Assembly (NCBI RefSeq): GCF_031954525.1
Contig: NZ_CP134867.1
Location: forward strand, 2,976,001 to 3,040,000
Direction: 5' to 3'
From: Dyella sp. BiH032
GTDB lineage: Bacteria; Pseudomonadota; Gammaproteobacteria; Xanthomonadales; Rhodanobacteraceae
DNA length: 64,000 nt
Shown here: positions 34,332-43,317 of the stretch, one piece after another
Layout: every line of letters starts with the position of its first letter
Position numbering within the stretch: the first letter of the stretch is position 1
Program-made: the position numbers and the translations under genes
Notes under the pieces: model-generated
Databases searched by the model: none
Told to the model about the DNA's origin: nothing
What the model saw: only the letters and a program-made list of their open reading frames with translations

Positions 34332-35791
34332 GCCGCGGATGCCGATGCCGTCGCGTCGGCGACGGGCGCGTTCCAGCCGCCGCCCAGGGCCCGGAACACC
34401 GCCACCGCCGAACGTGCCTGGTCCGCGCGTGTGCGCGCGAGGTTGTCGCGCGCTTCCAGCAGCTGGCGGTCTTCGTCCAGTACTTCGATCAGACTGACCG
34501 CGCCGCCGGTATAGGCGTCCTGCGCGGCGGCACGGGCGCGGGCGTGCGCGGCGACTTCCTTGTCCAGCACGCCATGGCGGGCTTCGAGCTGCACCAGGCT
34601 GACGATGGCGTCCTCGACGTCCTCGGTCGCGCGCAGCATCGAGCCGCGATAGACGGCCATCGCTTCCGCGTTGACGCCTTTGGCGGCCTGCACTTCCGCA
34701 TCGACGCGGCCGAAATCGAACAACCGCCAGTGCAGGCCCAGCGCGCCGGCAGGCTGGAACGACTTGCCGCCGAACAGCTTACCCGTGTCCAGCGAGCTGA
34801 AACCCAGCAGCGCCGACAGCGAGAACGACGGGTAGTACTGCGCGAGGGCCGCGCCGATGCGCGCGTTGCTGGCGGCCAGGCGGCGCTCGGCGGCGATCAC
34901 GTCCGGGCGGCGACGCAGCAGCGAGGCCGGGCCTTCGGCAGTGTCGATGGACGGAATGGCGATCGGTGCAGCGGCCGCGCCGATCTCGTCCGCATAGGTG
35001 CCGGGCGCGGCGCCCATCAGCACGTCGAGCCGGTTCAGCTGCGTCTCCAGTTCGATCTTCAATGGCGGCACCGTGGCCTGTGCCTGCAGCAGCAGCGCCT
35101 CGGCCTGCGCGGTTTCGCGCGCCGTGCCCAGGCCATGGCGTTCGCGCAGCTTCACCAGGTCGAGCAGCCCTTGCTCATTGCGGATCTGGTCTTCGGCAAT
35201 CGCAATGCGGGCCTGCGCGCCGCGCACGCGAAAGTAGGCATCGGCCGCTTCGGCCACCAGCGAGATGCGCACGCCGGCGTGGCTGGCTTCGGCCGCCTGG
35301 TACTCCGCATCCGCCGCTTCCGCCTGGCGGCGCAGGCCACCGGCCAGGTCCAGTTCCCAGCTCGCGCCCGCGCCGATTTCCTCCAGCGTCTGGTCGCGCT
35401 CGTAGCCGGGCAAGGCGCTGGCGATCTTGCCGAGCGGACTGCGTTCGGACTGGCGAAGACGCGTGGCGCTGCCGTCGAGCGAACCCTGCGGCAGGCGCTC
35501 GGCCTGCGCATGGCGCGCGGCGGCGCGGGCTTGTTCCACGCGTGCGGCGGACGCGGCCAGGTCCAGGTTCTGCGCCACGACGCGCCCGGCGATGCGCACC
35601 AGCTCCGGATCGCCGAAGCCGGTCCACCACGTGTCCAGCGGCGGCGGCGCGGCCTCGGCCGAGGGCTTCGCCTGCGTCTGCATTTCGTGGAACGTCGCGG
35701 CGGCCGGCAGCGCGGGCTTCACGTAGTCCGGTCCGGCGACGCAGCCGGCCAGGCCGAGGGTGAGCAGAGCAGAAAGGAGTTTAGTGCGCAT
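34325..35791 (-). CDS. Efflux outer-membrane factor lipoprotein (NodT family) of an Emr-type system
   Basis: 488 aa. A lipoprotein signal peptide with lipobox LAGCVAGPDYVKP is followed by two OEP repeats. The NodT-family block LLRRRPDVIAAERRLAASNARIGAALAQYYPSFSLSALLG is in the second half. The ATG lies inside the last codons of the upstream MFS permease gene (11-base overlap), which indicates strict co-translation in an operon adaptor-permease-channel. It forms the outer-membrane exit duct for the EmrAB-like pump. It is homologous to, but clearly divergent from, the NodT gene at 2245-3699. Confidence 0.9.
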   Translation of the reverse strand: MRTKLLSALLTLGLAGCVAGPDYVKPALPAAATFHEMQTQAKPSAEAAPPPLDTWWTGFGDPELVRIAGRVVAQNLDLAASAARVEQARAAARHAQAERLPQGSLDGSATRLRQSERSPLGKIASALPGYERDQTLEEIGAGASWELDLAGGLRRQAEAADAEYQAAEASHAGVRISLVAEAADAYFRVRGAQARIAIAEDQIRNEQGLLDLVKLRERHGLGTARETAQAEALLLQAQATVPPLKIELETQLNRLDVLMGAAPGTYADEIGAAAAPIAIPSIDTAEGPASLLRRRPDVIAAERRLAASNARIGAALAQYYPSFSLSALLGFSSLDTGKLFGGKSFQPAGALGLHWRLFDFGRVDAEVQAAKGVNAEAMAVYRGSMLRATEDVEDAIVSLVQLEARHGVLDKEVAAHARARAAAQDAYTGGAVSLIEVLDEDRQLLEARDNLARTRADQARSAVAVFRALGGGWNAPVADATASASAAR

Positions 35792-37319
35792 CGGCGGAGG
35801 GTCCGGTGGGAGGCTGCACCTTGCGCATCAGCGGCACCATGGCCGTCGCGAGCACGAAGCACAGCAGAATGCAGAAGAAGGCATCGGCGTAGGTGAGCGT
35901 CTGCGCCTCGCGGAACGTCAGCAGCCACAGCTGCTTGAGGGCGACGAGCGAGGCGTCGGTGTTCCCGCTCAGGTCGCTCCAGCGACCGTTCATCGCTTCG
36001 TTGGCCGGCGTCAGGTGCTCGGCCATGCGGAAGAAATGCAGGTTGGTGCGGTCGTTGAGGATCGTCGCGCAACCGGCGATGCCCATCGCGCCGCCGAGAT
36101 TGCGCATCAGGTTGAACAGCCCCGAGGCCAGCCGCAGCCGCGCCGGCGGCAGGCCGCCCAGGGTGAGCGTGACCGTGGGCGCGACCGCCATCTGCTGGCC
36201 CATGCCGCGCAGCGCCTGCGGCAGCAGCAGCTCGGTCGAACTCCAGTCGTGCGTGATCGGCATGAACTCGACCATCGACACCGCGAACAGCGCGAGGCCG
36301 AACATCAGGATCCAGCGCAGGTCGAAGCGGTTGGCGAGCATGGCGTACAGCGGAATGCTCATGATCTGGAACACGCCGGTGGAGAACACCGCCTTGCCGA
36401 TCTGGAACGCGCTGTAGCCTTCCACCCGGCCGAGGAACAGCGGCGTGAGGTAGATGGTGCCGAACAGGCCGATGCCGGTGACGAAGGAAAAGAAGCAACC
36501 GAGCGCGAAGTTGCGGTCTTTCAAGGCGCGCAGATCCACGACCGGATGTTCCGCGGTGAGCCCGCGCCACACGAACAGCGTGCCGGCCACCAGACTGGTC
36601 CATGCCGTGGCGCGGATGGTCGAGTCTTCCAGCCAGTTCCAGCGCGGGCCTTCCTCCAGCGTGTATTCCAGGCAGCCGAGAAAGATGGCGATCAGTGCGA
36701 TGCCCGCCCAGTCGCCTTTCTTCAGCAGCGACAGGTCCGCCTCGTCGATCTTCACCAGCGCCGGCACGGCGATGGCGACGAAGGTGCCGGGCACGAGGTT
36801 GATGAAGAACAGCCAGTGCCAGGAATAGTGGTCGGTGATCCAGCCGCCCAGGGTGGGTCCCAGCGTCGGTGCCAGCGAGGCGATCGCGCCGATGGTCGCC
36901 GCGGCGATCACGCGCTGCTTGCCCTCGAAGAACACGAAGGCGGTGGTGAACACCGTCGGGATCATCGAGCCGCCGATGAAACCCTGTGCCGCGCGGAACA
37001 CGATCATGCTCTGGATGTCCCACGCTGCGCCGCACAGCAGGCTGGTCACGGTGAAGCCGGCGGCCGACACGGCGAACAGCCAGCGCGTGGAAAACACGCG
37101 CGTCAGCCAGCCGGACAGCGGGATCACCACGATCTCGGCGATCAGGTACGCGGTCTGCACCCAGGCGACGTCGTCCACGCCCGCCGACAGGCCGCCGCCG
37201 ATGTCGCGCAGCGAGGCGGACACGATCTGGATGTCCAGCAGCGCGATGAACATACCCAGGCACATGCTGGCGAAGGCGAATACCTTCTGCCCGGGCGTGA
37301 GGTGGGCGACGGGGCTCAT
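35781..37319 (-). CDS. emrB: DHA2-family MFS drug exporter (EmrB-like)
   Basis: 512 aa with 14 predicted transmembrane helices. The start at 37319 overlaps the stop of the adaptor gene (ATGA). Family signatures are visible: LDIQIVSASLRDIGGGL in TM1 (motif D1-like, L-D-x-x-I-V-x-x-A/S-L), AWVQTAYLIAEIVVIPLSGWL, and the motif C region GPTLGGWITDHYSWHWLFFINLVPG. It uses the proton gradient to move hydrophobic compounds into the adaptor/outer-membrane channel. The gene order emrA-emrB-nodT and both overlaps support a tripartite pump. The symbol is given by similarity of family and context, not by substrate. Confidence 0.88.
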   Translation of the reverse strand: MSPVAHLTPGQKVFAFASMCLGMFIALLDIQIVSASLRDIGGGLSAGVDDVAWVQTAYLIAEIVVIPLSGWLTRVFSTRWLFAVSAAGFTVTSLLCGAAWDIQSMIVFRAAQGFIGGSMIPTVFTTAFVFFEGKQRVIAAATIGAIASLAPTLGPTLGGWITDHYSWHWLFFINLVPGTFVAIAVPALVKIDEADLSLLKKGDWAGIALIAIFLGCLEYTLEEGPRWNWLEDSTIRATAWTSLVAGTLFVWRGLTAEHPVVDLRALKDRNFALGCFFSFVTGIGLFGTIYLTPLFLGRVEGYSAFQIGKAVFSTGVFQIMSIPLYAMLANRFDLRWILMFGLALFAVSMVEFMPITHDWSSTELLLPQALRGMGQQMAVAPTVTLTLGGLPPARLRLASGLFNLMRNLGGAMGIAGCATILNDRTNLHFFRMAEHLTPANEAMNGRWSDLSGNTDASLVALKQLWLLTFREAQTLTYADAFFCILLCFVLATAMVPLMRKVQPPTGPSADAH

Positions 37320-38380
37320 GGCGCCTTGGTATCGACGGTGGCGGTGACCGATAGGCCCGGGCGCAGCACGCCGAGGTCGCCGTCGCCGCCTTCCAGCGCG
37401 ATGCGCACCGGCACGCGCTGGACGATCTTGGTGAAGTTGCCGGTGGCGTTTTCCGGCGGCAGCACGCTGAACTGCGCGCCGGTCGCGGGCGCGAGGCTGG
37501 CCAGGCGTCCCTTGAAGACGCGGTCCGGCACTGCGTCGGCGCGCACATCCACCGTCTGGCCCACGCGCATGCGGCGCAGCTGGTCCTCCTTGAAGTTGGC
37601 ATCGACCCACAGGCCATGTGCCGGTACCACCGCCAGCATCTGGCTGCCCGCGGCGGCGTAGGCGCCGGCGCGCGCGCGGCGGTTGCCGATGGCGCCGTCG
37701 ACCGGCGCGCGCAGTTCGGTGTACGACAGGTTCAACCGGGCCAGTTCCGCTTCGGCCCTGGCCTGCGCCAGCGCCGCCTCGACCTGGTGCCGCTGCGTAT
37801 CGATCACTTCCAGCTGGCGCTGCGCCGCCTGCACCGCCGCACCGGCACGCTGCGCGCCGGCTGCCGCGGTGGCGAAGGTGGCTTCCGCGCGCTGCGCGCT
37901 TTCGATCGATACCGCCGCATGTCCGGCCAGTTCGCGGTAGCGCGCGTCGTCCAGCTTCGAACGCCTGGCTTCCGCATCGGCTCCGGCGAGCGCCGCGCGG
38001 GCTTGCGCGATCACGCTTTCCTGCAACCGCTGCTGCGCGTCGAGATTGCCGAGCGCGGCCTGCTGCGCCGCCACCGCGGCGTCGGCCTTCGCCAGCGCGG
38101 CGCGATAGTCGCGGTCGTCGATCTTCACCAGCAGTTCGCCGCGGCGGACGAGCTGGTTGTCGGCGACGGCCACCGCCTGGATGAAGCCCGGCACCTTTGC
38201 GCCGATGACGGTGGTGTCGCCGCCGACGTAGGCATCGTCGGTGCTCTCGACATAGCGGCCCGACGACCACCAGTGCAGGCCGTAGAAAGCCAGGCCGGCC
38301 ACGGCGATCGCGCCGGCCAGGGGTTTGAGCGCGCGCAGGCGGGGCCGCCGGGCGGGGCCCGGTCCGGGTTGGTCGGACAT
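37316..38380 (-). CDS. emrA: HlyD-family membrane fusion protein (EmrA-like)
   Basis: 354 aa. A single N-terminal transmembrane helix (LKPLAGAIAVAGLAFYGLHWW, about 17-37) is followed by a lipoyl half (DDAYVGGDTTVIGAKVPGFI), a long Ala/Gln-rich coiled coil (about 90-210), the second lipoyl half (ELRAPVDGAIGNRRARAGAYA) and a beta-barrel. The STDDAYV sequence just after the membrane helix is characteristic of EmrA/FarA-type adaptors. A GGAG lies about nine bases before the start. It is the first gene of the operon, divergent from the GlxA-type regulator. The 8-bp inverted repeat between them is about 50 bp upstream of this start. Confidence 0.88.
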   Translation of the reverse strand: MSDQPGPGPARRPRLRALKPLAGAIAVAGLAFYGLHWWSSGRYVESTDDAYVGGDTTVIGAKVPGFIQAVAVADNQLVRRGELLVKIDDRDYRAALAKADAAVAAQQAALGNLDAQQRLQESVIAQARAALAGADAEARRSKLDDARYRELAGHAAVSIESAQRAEATFATAAAGAQRAGAAVQAAQRQLEVIDTQRHQVEAALAQARAEAELARLNLSYTELRAPVDGAIGNRRARAGAYAAAGSQMLAVVPAHGLWVDANFKEDQLRRMRVGQTVDVRADAVPDRVFKGRLASLAPATGAQFSVLPPENATGNFTKIVQRVPVRIALEGGDGDLGVLRPGLSVTATVDTKAP

Positions 38381-38429
38381 GGTTCGGATCTCCAGGACGC
38401 CTGATGGGAGGTGGCGATGGCCATAGTTG

Positions 38430-38452
38430 TAAGTCCGGCCCGATCGGACTTA
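38430..38452. promoter_or_regulatory. Candidate operator between emrA and the GlxA-type regulator
   Basis: A perfect inverted repeat, TAAGTCCG (38430-38437) / CGGACTTA (38445-38452), with a 7-base spacer, centred in the 115-bp divergent intergenic region. The half-site spacing of 15 bp is compatible with a dimeric regulator. The region has no terminator character (GC-poor stem ends, no T-tract), so a protein-binding site is more likely than an RNA hairpin. Confidence 0.55.
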
Positions 38453-38495
38453 AATGTCGCGGATGCCACCTTTTATGCCACCCAGGAGTCCGGCC

Positions 38496-39467
38496 ATGCA
38501 GCGCATCGGTTTCGTGGTCTTTCCCGGTTTCCAGGTCATGACGCTCGCCGCGGCGTCGGTCTTCGAATTTGCCAACCTCGCCCTGCAGCGGGCCAACTAC
38601 GAAGTGCACGTGCTCTCCGAGCACGGCGGCCCGGTCATCAGTTCGCTCGGCGCCACCATCGCCACCGAGGCGATCGGCACGGAGGCGTTCGACACGCTGC
38701 TGGTCGGCGGCGGCCCGGGCATGCCGCCGTCCATGCCTTCGCTGGTCGAGATCATCCGCGCCGCACCGCGCACCACGCGGCGCGTGGCCTCCATCTGCAC
38801 CGGCGCCTTCCTGCTCGCCGAAGCCGGCCTGCTCGACGGCCGCCGCGTCACCACGCACTGGCATTTCGCGCGCCAGCTCCGGCAGTGGTATCCGGAAGTG
38901 AAAGTGGAAGATGACCGCATCTTCATCATCGACGGAGACATCTGGACGTCCGCCGGCATGACCGCCGGCGTCGACCTCGCGCTGGCTATGGTCGAGAAGG
39001 ACCTCGGCGCCGAAGTGGCGCGCAAGGTCGCGCAGAAGCTGGTGGTCTACCACCGCCGCGCGGGCGGCCAGTCGCAGTTCTCGGCGCTGCTGGAACTGGA
39101 ACCGAAGTCCGACCGCATCCAGAACGCCCTCACCTACGCCAAGAGCCACCTGCGCTCCGCGCTCAGCGTGGAGGAGCTGGCCGAGGCGGCGAACCTAAGC
39201 CCCCGGCAATTCAGCCGCGCGTTCACCGCGGAAACCGGCCAGTCGCCGGCGAAAGCGGTGGAACATCTGCGCGTGGAAGCGGCGCGCCTGATGATGGAAC
39301 AGACGCGCCACCCGATCGAAGTGATCGCCCGCGAGGTAGGTTTCGCCGATCGCGAGCGCATGCGGCGTGCGTTCCTTCGCGCGTTCGGGCAATCGCCGCA
39401 GGCGATGCGGCGGATGGCCGGCCAGGATACGGCCGAACTGGACGGCGAGACCCCGCAGGCGGCTTGA
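38496..39467 (+). CDS. GlxA-family transcriptional regulator (DJ-1/PfpI domain plus AraC HTH)
   Basis: 323 aa. The start at 38496 has AGGAG seven bases upstream. Residues 1-170 form a class-I-glutamine-amidotransferase-like DJ-1/PfpI domain (IGFVVFPGFQVMTLAAASVFE; nucleophile elbow ASICTGAFLLAEAGLLDG). Residues about 205-310 form the AraC/XylS DNA-binding domain with two HTH motifs (SVEELAEAANLSPRQFSRAFTAETG and HPIEVIAREVGFADRERMRRAFLRAFG). The DJ-1 part usually serves as a ligand-binding module here. Divergent from the emrAB-nodT operon, it is the obvious candidate regulator of that pump through the inverted repeat at 38430-38452. Confidence 0.88.
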   Translation: MQRIGFVVFPGFQVMTLAAASVFEFANLALQRANYEVHVLSEHGGPVISSLGATIATEAIGTEAFDTLLVGGGPGMPPSMPSLVEIIRAAPRTTRRVASICTGAFLLAEAGLLDGRRVTTHWHFARQLRQWYPEVKVEDDRIFIIDGDIWTSAGMTAGVDLALAMVEKDLGAEVARKVAQKLVVYHRRAGGQSQFSALLELEPKSDRIQNALTYAKSHLRSALSVEELAEAANLSPRQFSRAFTAETGQSPAKAVEHLRVEAARLMMEQTRHPIEVIAREVGFADRERMRRAFLRAFGQSPQAMRRMAGQDTAELDGETPQAA

Positions 39468-39522
39468 CCGCCGGCCCCCTGAGCCGGGCAAGATGCGCCC
39501 GGCAGACCCGCCGGAGACCCTC

Positions 39523-40188
39523 ATGCCGAAAGTCCGCGTTTCCGCCTTCGCCCTTTCCCTGGACGGCTACGGCGCCGGCCTGTGCCAGGACGCGCAGAAT
39601 CCGCTCGGCCTGCGCGGCCCGGAACTGATGGGCTGGTTCTTCCCCACGCGCGTGTGGCGCTCGATGCAAGGCATGGAGGGCGGCGAGACCGGCATCGACA
39701 ACGACATCGCCGAGCAGGCCATGGCCGGCATCGGCGCCTGGATCCTCGGCCGCAACATGTTCGGCCCCGTGCGCGGCCCCTGGCCCGACGACGCCTGGAA
39801 AGGCTGGTGGGGCGACGAACCGCCCTACCACACGCCCGTGTTCGTGCTGACGCATCACCCGCGCGACACGCTCACGATGAAAGGCGGCACCGAATTCCAC
39901 TTCGTCACCGGCGGCATCCATGCCGCGCTCGAACGCGCCCGCGCCGTGGCCGGGGAACGCGACATCCGCATCGGCGGCGGCGTGTCGACGGTGCGCCAGT
40001 GCATGCAGGCAGGGCTCATCGACGAACTGCACCTGGCCGTACGGCCGCTGCTGTTGGGCGCGGGCGAATCGCTGTGGAACGGATTGGATGCGCGAGCGCT
40101 GGGCTACGAGTGCACCCGTCAGTTGGCGGGAGAACGGGCCACGCACATGTTTCTGGAGAGAGCGTCATCCGGCGCCGGCGGCGCGTGA
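39523..40188 (+). CDS. Dihydrofolate-reductase-like (RibD C-terminal domain) protein
   Basis: 221 aa from the ATG at 39523 with GGAGA upstream. It has the DHFR/RibD fold pattern: VRVSAFALSLDGYGAG at the start, IGAWILGRNMFGP in the middle, FVLTHHPRDTLTMKGGTEFHFVTGG, the NADPH-loop-like IRIGGGVSTVRQCMQAGLIDELHL and LLLGAGESLW near the end. These stand-alone proteins are probably NADPH-dependent reductases of unknown substrate, distinct from riboflavin RibD and from FolA. It follows the GlxA-type regulator by 55 bases on the same strand and may be co-transcribed. It converges on the SDR gene at 40279. Confidence 0.82.
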   Translation: MPKVRVSAFALSLDGYGAGLCQDAQNPLGLRGPELMGWFFPTRVWRSMQGMEGGETGIDNDIAEQAMAGIGAWILGRNMFGPVRGPWPDDAWKGWWGDEPPYHTPVFVLTHHPRDTLTMKGGTEFHFVTGGIHAALERARAVAGERDIRIGGGVSTVRQCMQAGLIDELHLAVRPLLLGAGESLWNGLDARALGYECTRQLAGERATHMFLERASSGAGGA

Positions 40189-40278
40189 GCGGAGGATGTT
40201 CTTCCGTTCACGCGCCACTCCCTGCGCCATCATTCCTGCGCCATCGTCCCGTCAGGCACGAGGCCACGCGGCCCGACG

Positions 40279-41040
40279 TCAGGCGATGTCGGCGACGGCC
40301 TCGGCCCTCGCCAGCTCCAGCGCGTCCTCTCCCGCCGGAAGCCTCATCGGGCAGTCCGGTTCGTTGACCGCGCGCCACACAGCTTTGGCGACATCGCTCC
40401 CATGCGTCTCCGTGGTCAACTGCGCCCATTCGTCGAACACCTGCTGCACCTGCGCGGCGTAGGCATCGGGGAAACCGTCCTGCATGCGTGTCCGCGCGTT
40501 CTCGCCGAAGCGCGTCTCCGGCGCGCGCCCGGGGAGCACCAGTCGCACGCGTACGCCGAACGGTTCGAGTTCCAGCGCCAGCGATTCGGTGAACGCGTTC
40601 ACCGCGGCCTTGCTGGCGGTGTAGACGGACAGCAGGCGCAACGGCTTCAGGGTCACCGTGGACGTGACGTTGACAACGACGCCGGAACGGCGCTCGCGGA
40701 ACTGCGGCAGTACCGCCTGGGTCATCGCGATCGTGCCGAGCGTATTGGTCTCGAAGACCTCGCGCGCGATGTCCATCGATGTGCCTTCCAGCGCATTGAG
40801 CACGCCGATGCCCGCGTTGTTGACGAGCACGTCGATCGGACCGGCGGCGGCGATGGCCTGGCGGATGCTTTCCGGGTCGGTCACATCGAGGGCCAGCACG
40901 CGCAGGTGTTCGGACGCCGGCAGCACGTCGGCGCGCGGCGTGCGCATGGTGGCCACGACCTTCCAGCCGCGCTCGAGGAAATAACGCGCGGTATCGAGGC
41001 CGAAGCCGGACGAGCAGCCGGTGATGAGGACAGTTTTCAT
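40279..41040 (-). CDS. Short-chain dehydrogenase/reductase (SDR)
   Basis: 253 aa. The start is taken at MKTVLITGCSSGFG; an upstream in-frame ATG adds unrelated sequence. The Rossmann motif TGCSSGFG (8-15), the NNAGIG motif (about 80-85) and the active-site Tyr/Lys in YTASKAAV are all visible. They identify a classical SDR of the type that acts on hydroxy or keto groups with NAD(P)H. The substrate is unknown. It is divergent from the AraC-type gene at 41150, a pairing typical of a regulator with its target oxidoreductase. Confidence 0.87.
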   Translation of the reverse strand: MKTVLITGCSSGFGLDTARYFLERGWKVVATMRTPRADVLPASEHLRVLALDVTDPESIRQAIAAAGPIDVLVNNAGIGVLNALEGTSMDIAREVFETNTLGTIAMTQAVLPQFRERRSGVVVNVTSTVTLKPLRLLSVYTASKAAVNAFTESLALELEPFGVRVRLVLPGRAPETRFGENARTRMQDGFPDAYAAQVQQVFDEWAQLTTETHGSDVAKAVWRAVNEPDCPMRLPAGEDALELARAEAVADIA

Positions 41041-41149
41041 GGGGACTCCGGATGAGGGATCGGGTTGCGTGGATGCCACAGAACGATAGGCATCGGCGAC
41101 AGGACTCACTACCATCAGGCGTCCGAGTTTCGTTGGCAGGAGTCCGTTC

Positions 41150-42067
41150 TTGATCGATCCGCTCGCCGAGGTGGTCGCCCTGCTGCAACCGGGTGCGCCG
41201 CACTCGAAGATCGTCAGCGCCTTCGGGTCCTGGCGGGTCCGCCGCAGCGAGACCGGCCAGCCGTACTACTGTGTGGTGCTCGAAGGCTCGTGCCGCCTCG
41301 CGGAAGACGGCCGCGAAACCGTGGTGCTGCAGGCCGGCGATTTCGTGCTGATTCCGGCGGCCTACGGCTTCACCATGTCGAGCGCCGAACCGCCCGCGCC
41401 CGGCGCACCCGACTCCACGCCCCTCGCGCTGCCCGGCGGCGAGTTCCAGCTCGGCGAGCCGGACGCCGCGCCCAAGACGCGCCTGCTGATCGGCTATTGC
41501 GTGTTCGGCTCGCCGGATGCCGCGCTGCTGGTCTCGCTGCTGCCGCAGCGCATACAGGTGCGCGGCGAGCCGCGGCTGGCCACGCTGGTGCGCCTGGTGG
41601 TCGACGAATCGCGCGAGCGGCGTCCCGCGCGCGACATGATGCTCGCGCGCCTGCTGGAGGCGCTGCTGATCGAGGCGCTGCGCTCTTCGGCCGATGCGCC
41701 GGTCTCGCCCGGCCTGCTGCGCGGGCTGGCCGACACCCGCCTCGCCCATGCCATACGCCGCATCCATGAAGCGCCGGCGCAAGCATGGACCGTCGCGCAG
41801 TTGGCGAAGGAAGCGGCACTGTCGCGTTCGGCCTTCTTCGAACGTTTCAGCCGGGCGATCGGGCTCGCTCCGATGGAGTATCTGCTCGCCTGGCGCATGG
41901 CCCTGGCCAAGCGCCTGCTGCGTCAGGACGGCGCAGCGATCGCCGAGGTCGCCGAACGCGTGGGCTACAGCTCGGCGAGCACGTTCAGCGTGGCATTCGC
42001 CCGGCATGTGGGCATGCCGCCGGCGAGGTTCGCGCGGGAACGCCCGGCGTCGCAGGAGCCCGCCTGA
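41150..42067 (+). CDS. AraC-family transcriptional regulator with cupin N-terminus
   Basis: 305 aa. The start is a TTG at 41150 with AGGAG eight bases upstream; no ATG or GTG fits. Residues 1-170 match the Cupin_6 ligand domain (YYCVVLEGSCRLAEDGRETVVLQAGDFVLIPAAYGF). Residues about 200-300 contain the two HTH elements (WTVAQLAKEAALSRSAFFERFSRAIG and AAIAEVAERVGYSSASTFSVAFARHVGM). It probably regulates the divergently transcribed SDR gene 110 bases away. Regulators of this subgroup respond to small organic ligands or oxidants; the ligand is unknown. Confidence 0.85.
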   Translation: MIDPLAEVVALLQPGAPHSKIVSAFGSWRVRRSETGQPYYCVVLEGSCRLAEDGRETVVLQAGDFVLIPAAYGFTMSSAEPPAPGAPDSTPLALPGGEFQLGEPDAAPKTRLLIGYCVFGSPDAALLVSLLPQRIQVRGEPRLATLVRLVVDESRERRPARDMMLARLLEALLIEALRSSADAPVSPGLLRGLADTRLAHAIRRIHEAPAQAWTVAQLAKEAALSRSAFFERFSRAIGLAPMEYLLAWRMALAKRLLRQDGAAIAEVAERVGYSSASTFSVAFARHVGMPPARFARERPASQEPA

Positions 42068-42139
42068 GAGCCGCTCTCCTTTCGCCCATGCGCAGGTGGC
42101 GGGAGATCAGGGTGGCCAGCGCATGGCGCCGCGCGATGC

Positions 42140-42145
42140 TATAAG
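42140..42145 (+). promoter_or_regulatory. Candidate -10 element for the DUF4440-type gene
   Basis: TATAAG at 42140-42145, 26 bases before the start codon at 42172, in an otherwise GC-rich stretch. No clear -35. Confidence 0.35.
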
Positions 42146-42171
42146 AACCGCCATCGCCGCCGGAGAAGCCC

Positions 42172-42615
42172 ATGCGCGCCATCCATGCCCTGCCCCTGAC
42201 GATGCTGGCCGTGCTGCCGTTCGCGCCGGCGCGGGCATCCGAGCCGGATGATGTGCGCCACGTCCTGCAGGCCGAACGTGAGATCTGCGCCGCCTACGAA
42301 CGCGAGGACGCGGACTGGCTCGAAAAGCACCTGGACCCGGCCTTCACCTTGACCAGCTCTGCCGGCAAGGTCACCACGCGCGCCGAGGAGGTCGCCGATC
42401 TGCGCGGCGGCACGCGATACGACGTGTTTCGCAACCGCGATTCGAAGGTACGCGTGTACGGCGACGCGGCGGTGGTCACCGGCATCACGCGCGTGGAGGG
42501 CAAGAGCGAAGGCAAGCCTTACGCGCTGGATTTCCAGTTCACCGACACCTACGTGCGGCGCGCGGGCGGCTGGGTGCTGGTGGCCAGCCATGCTTCGAGG
42601 TTGGCAGCGAAGTGA
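42172..42615 (+). CDS. Secreted DUF4440 / NTF2-like protein
   Basis: 147 aa. A cleavable signal peptide (MRAIHALPLTMLAVLPFAPARA) is followed by a DUF4440-type NTF2 fold (VRHVLQAEREICAAYEREDADWLEKHLDPAFTLTSSAGKVTT, then YGDAAVVTGITRVEGKSEGKPYALDFQFTDTYVRRAGGWVLVASHAS). A GGAGAAG ribosome-binding site precedes the ATG. The product is periplasmic. DUF4440 proteins generally have no assigned reaction, and the cavity may bind a small ligand. Its stop is 12 bases from the stop of the convergent GIY-YIG gene, with no hairpin between. Confidence 0.75.
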   Translation: MRAIHALPLTMLAVLPFAPARASEPDDVRHVLQAEREICAAYEREDADWLEKHLDPAFTLTSSAGKVTTRAEEVADLRGGTRYDVFRNRDSKVRVYGDAAVVTGITRVEGKSEGKPYALDFQFTDTYVRRAGGWVLVASHASRLAAK

Positions 42616-42627
42616 GCGGTTCGTACC

Positions 42628-43233
42628 TCAGGGACGCCGTGTTCGCCACGCCAGCACGGCGTCCGGAAATACCTTGCGCAAGTCGATGCCCACGGATTCG
42701 CAGGCGTCCATCGCGTAGCAAAGCGACCGTGCCGCTTGTCCGGTGGCAAATGCCTCGGGCACGTTGAAGGCTTCGTATTCGATCGCGTCCAGCATGCGCA
42801 GGGACCAGTCATAGAGGCGGTCCATCTGCGCCTCGAACATCTGTCTTACCCAGTCGCGCAATACGTGAATCGCATGCCCGTCTCGTGCGGCCCACTCACG
42901 CAGGCGCGCCGAAACCTCCGGCTCGACGCCGCGCAGCCATTCGCTGTAACCGGCGGCGCGGTCGGCGATCACCAGCGGCGCCGGCGAGCGCTCCTCGGTG
43001 TGGCGCAGCAGGATGTCCCGCTCGATCGCGCGAGCCTGCGCCACGCGGTCCACTTCCATGAGCAGGCCGCGCTCCAGGTCGAAGTAGTCGAAGAAGCGGC
43101 GATGCAGGGTGCGGAAACGCACCAGCGGTTCGCGCGAGAAACCGATCTTCAGCAGGTCCTGGTCGCGGCATGGCAATAGGTAGACGTAGCTCCGCCCTTT
43201 GGCGAGGGTGCGGGGGATGATGAATTCGTCCAT
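42628..43233 (-). CDS. GIY-YIG nuclease-superfamily protein
   Basis: 201 aa from MDEFIIPRTLAKG; an ATG six codons upstream is also possible and neither has a clear ribosome-binding site. The N-terminal 90 residues carry a GIY-YIG-like core: YVYLLPC, then LLKIGFSREPLVRFRTLH (IGFS replacing YIG), a conserved Arg and the later Glu in ARAIERDILLRH. The C-terminal 100 residues are helical and unrecognised (WVRQMFEAQMDRLYDWSLRML). Stand-alone GIY-YIG proteins may nick DNA or simply bind it. There is no associated intron or restriction partner nearby. It might be a T5orf172-type domain. Confidence 0.65.
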   Translation of the reverse strand: MDEFIIPRTLAKGRSYVYLLPCRDQDLLKIGFSREPLVRFRTLHRRFFDYFDLERGLLMEVDRVAQARAIERDILLRHTEERSPAPLVIADRAAGYSEWLRGVEPEVSARLREWAARDGHAIHVLRDWVRQMFEAQMDRLYDWSLRMLDAIEYEAFNVPEAFATGQAARSLCYAMDACESVGIDLRKVFPDAVLAWRTRRP

Positions 43234-43317
43234 GCGGGGATGATGCAGCACGGCGTGTGACGGAGGGTGTGCAAGGGGCTTTCCAGAAGCTCGACGGACT
43301 ACGCCCTCAGAGGGCTG

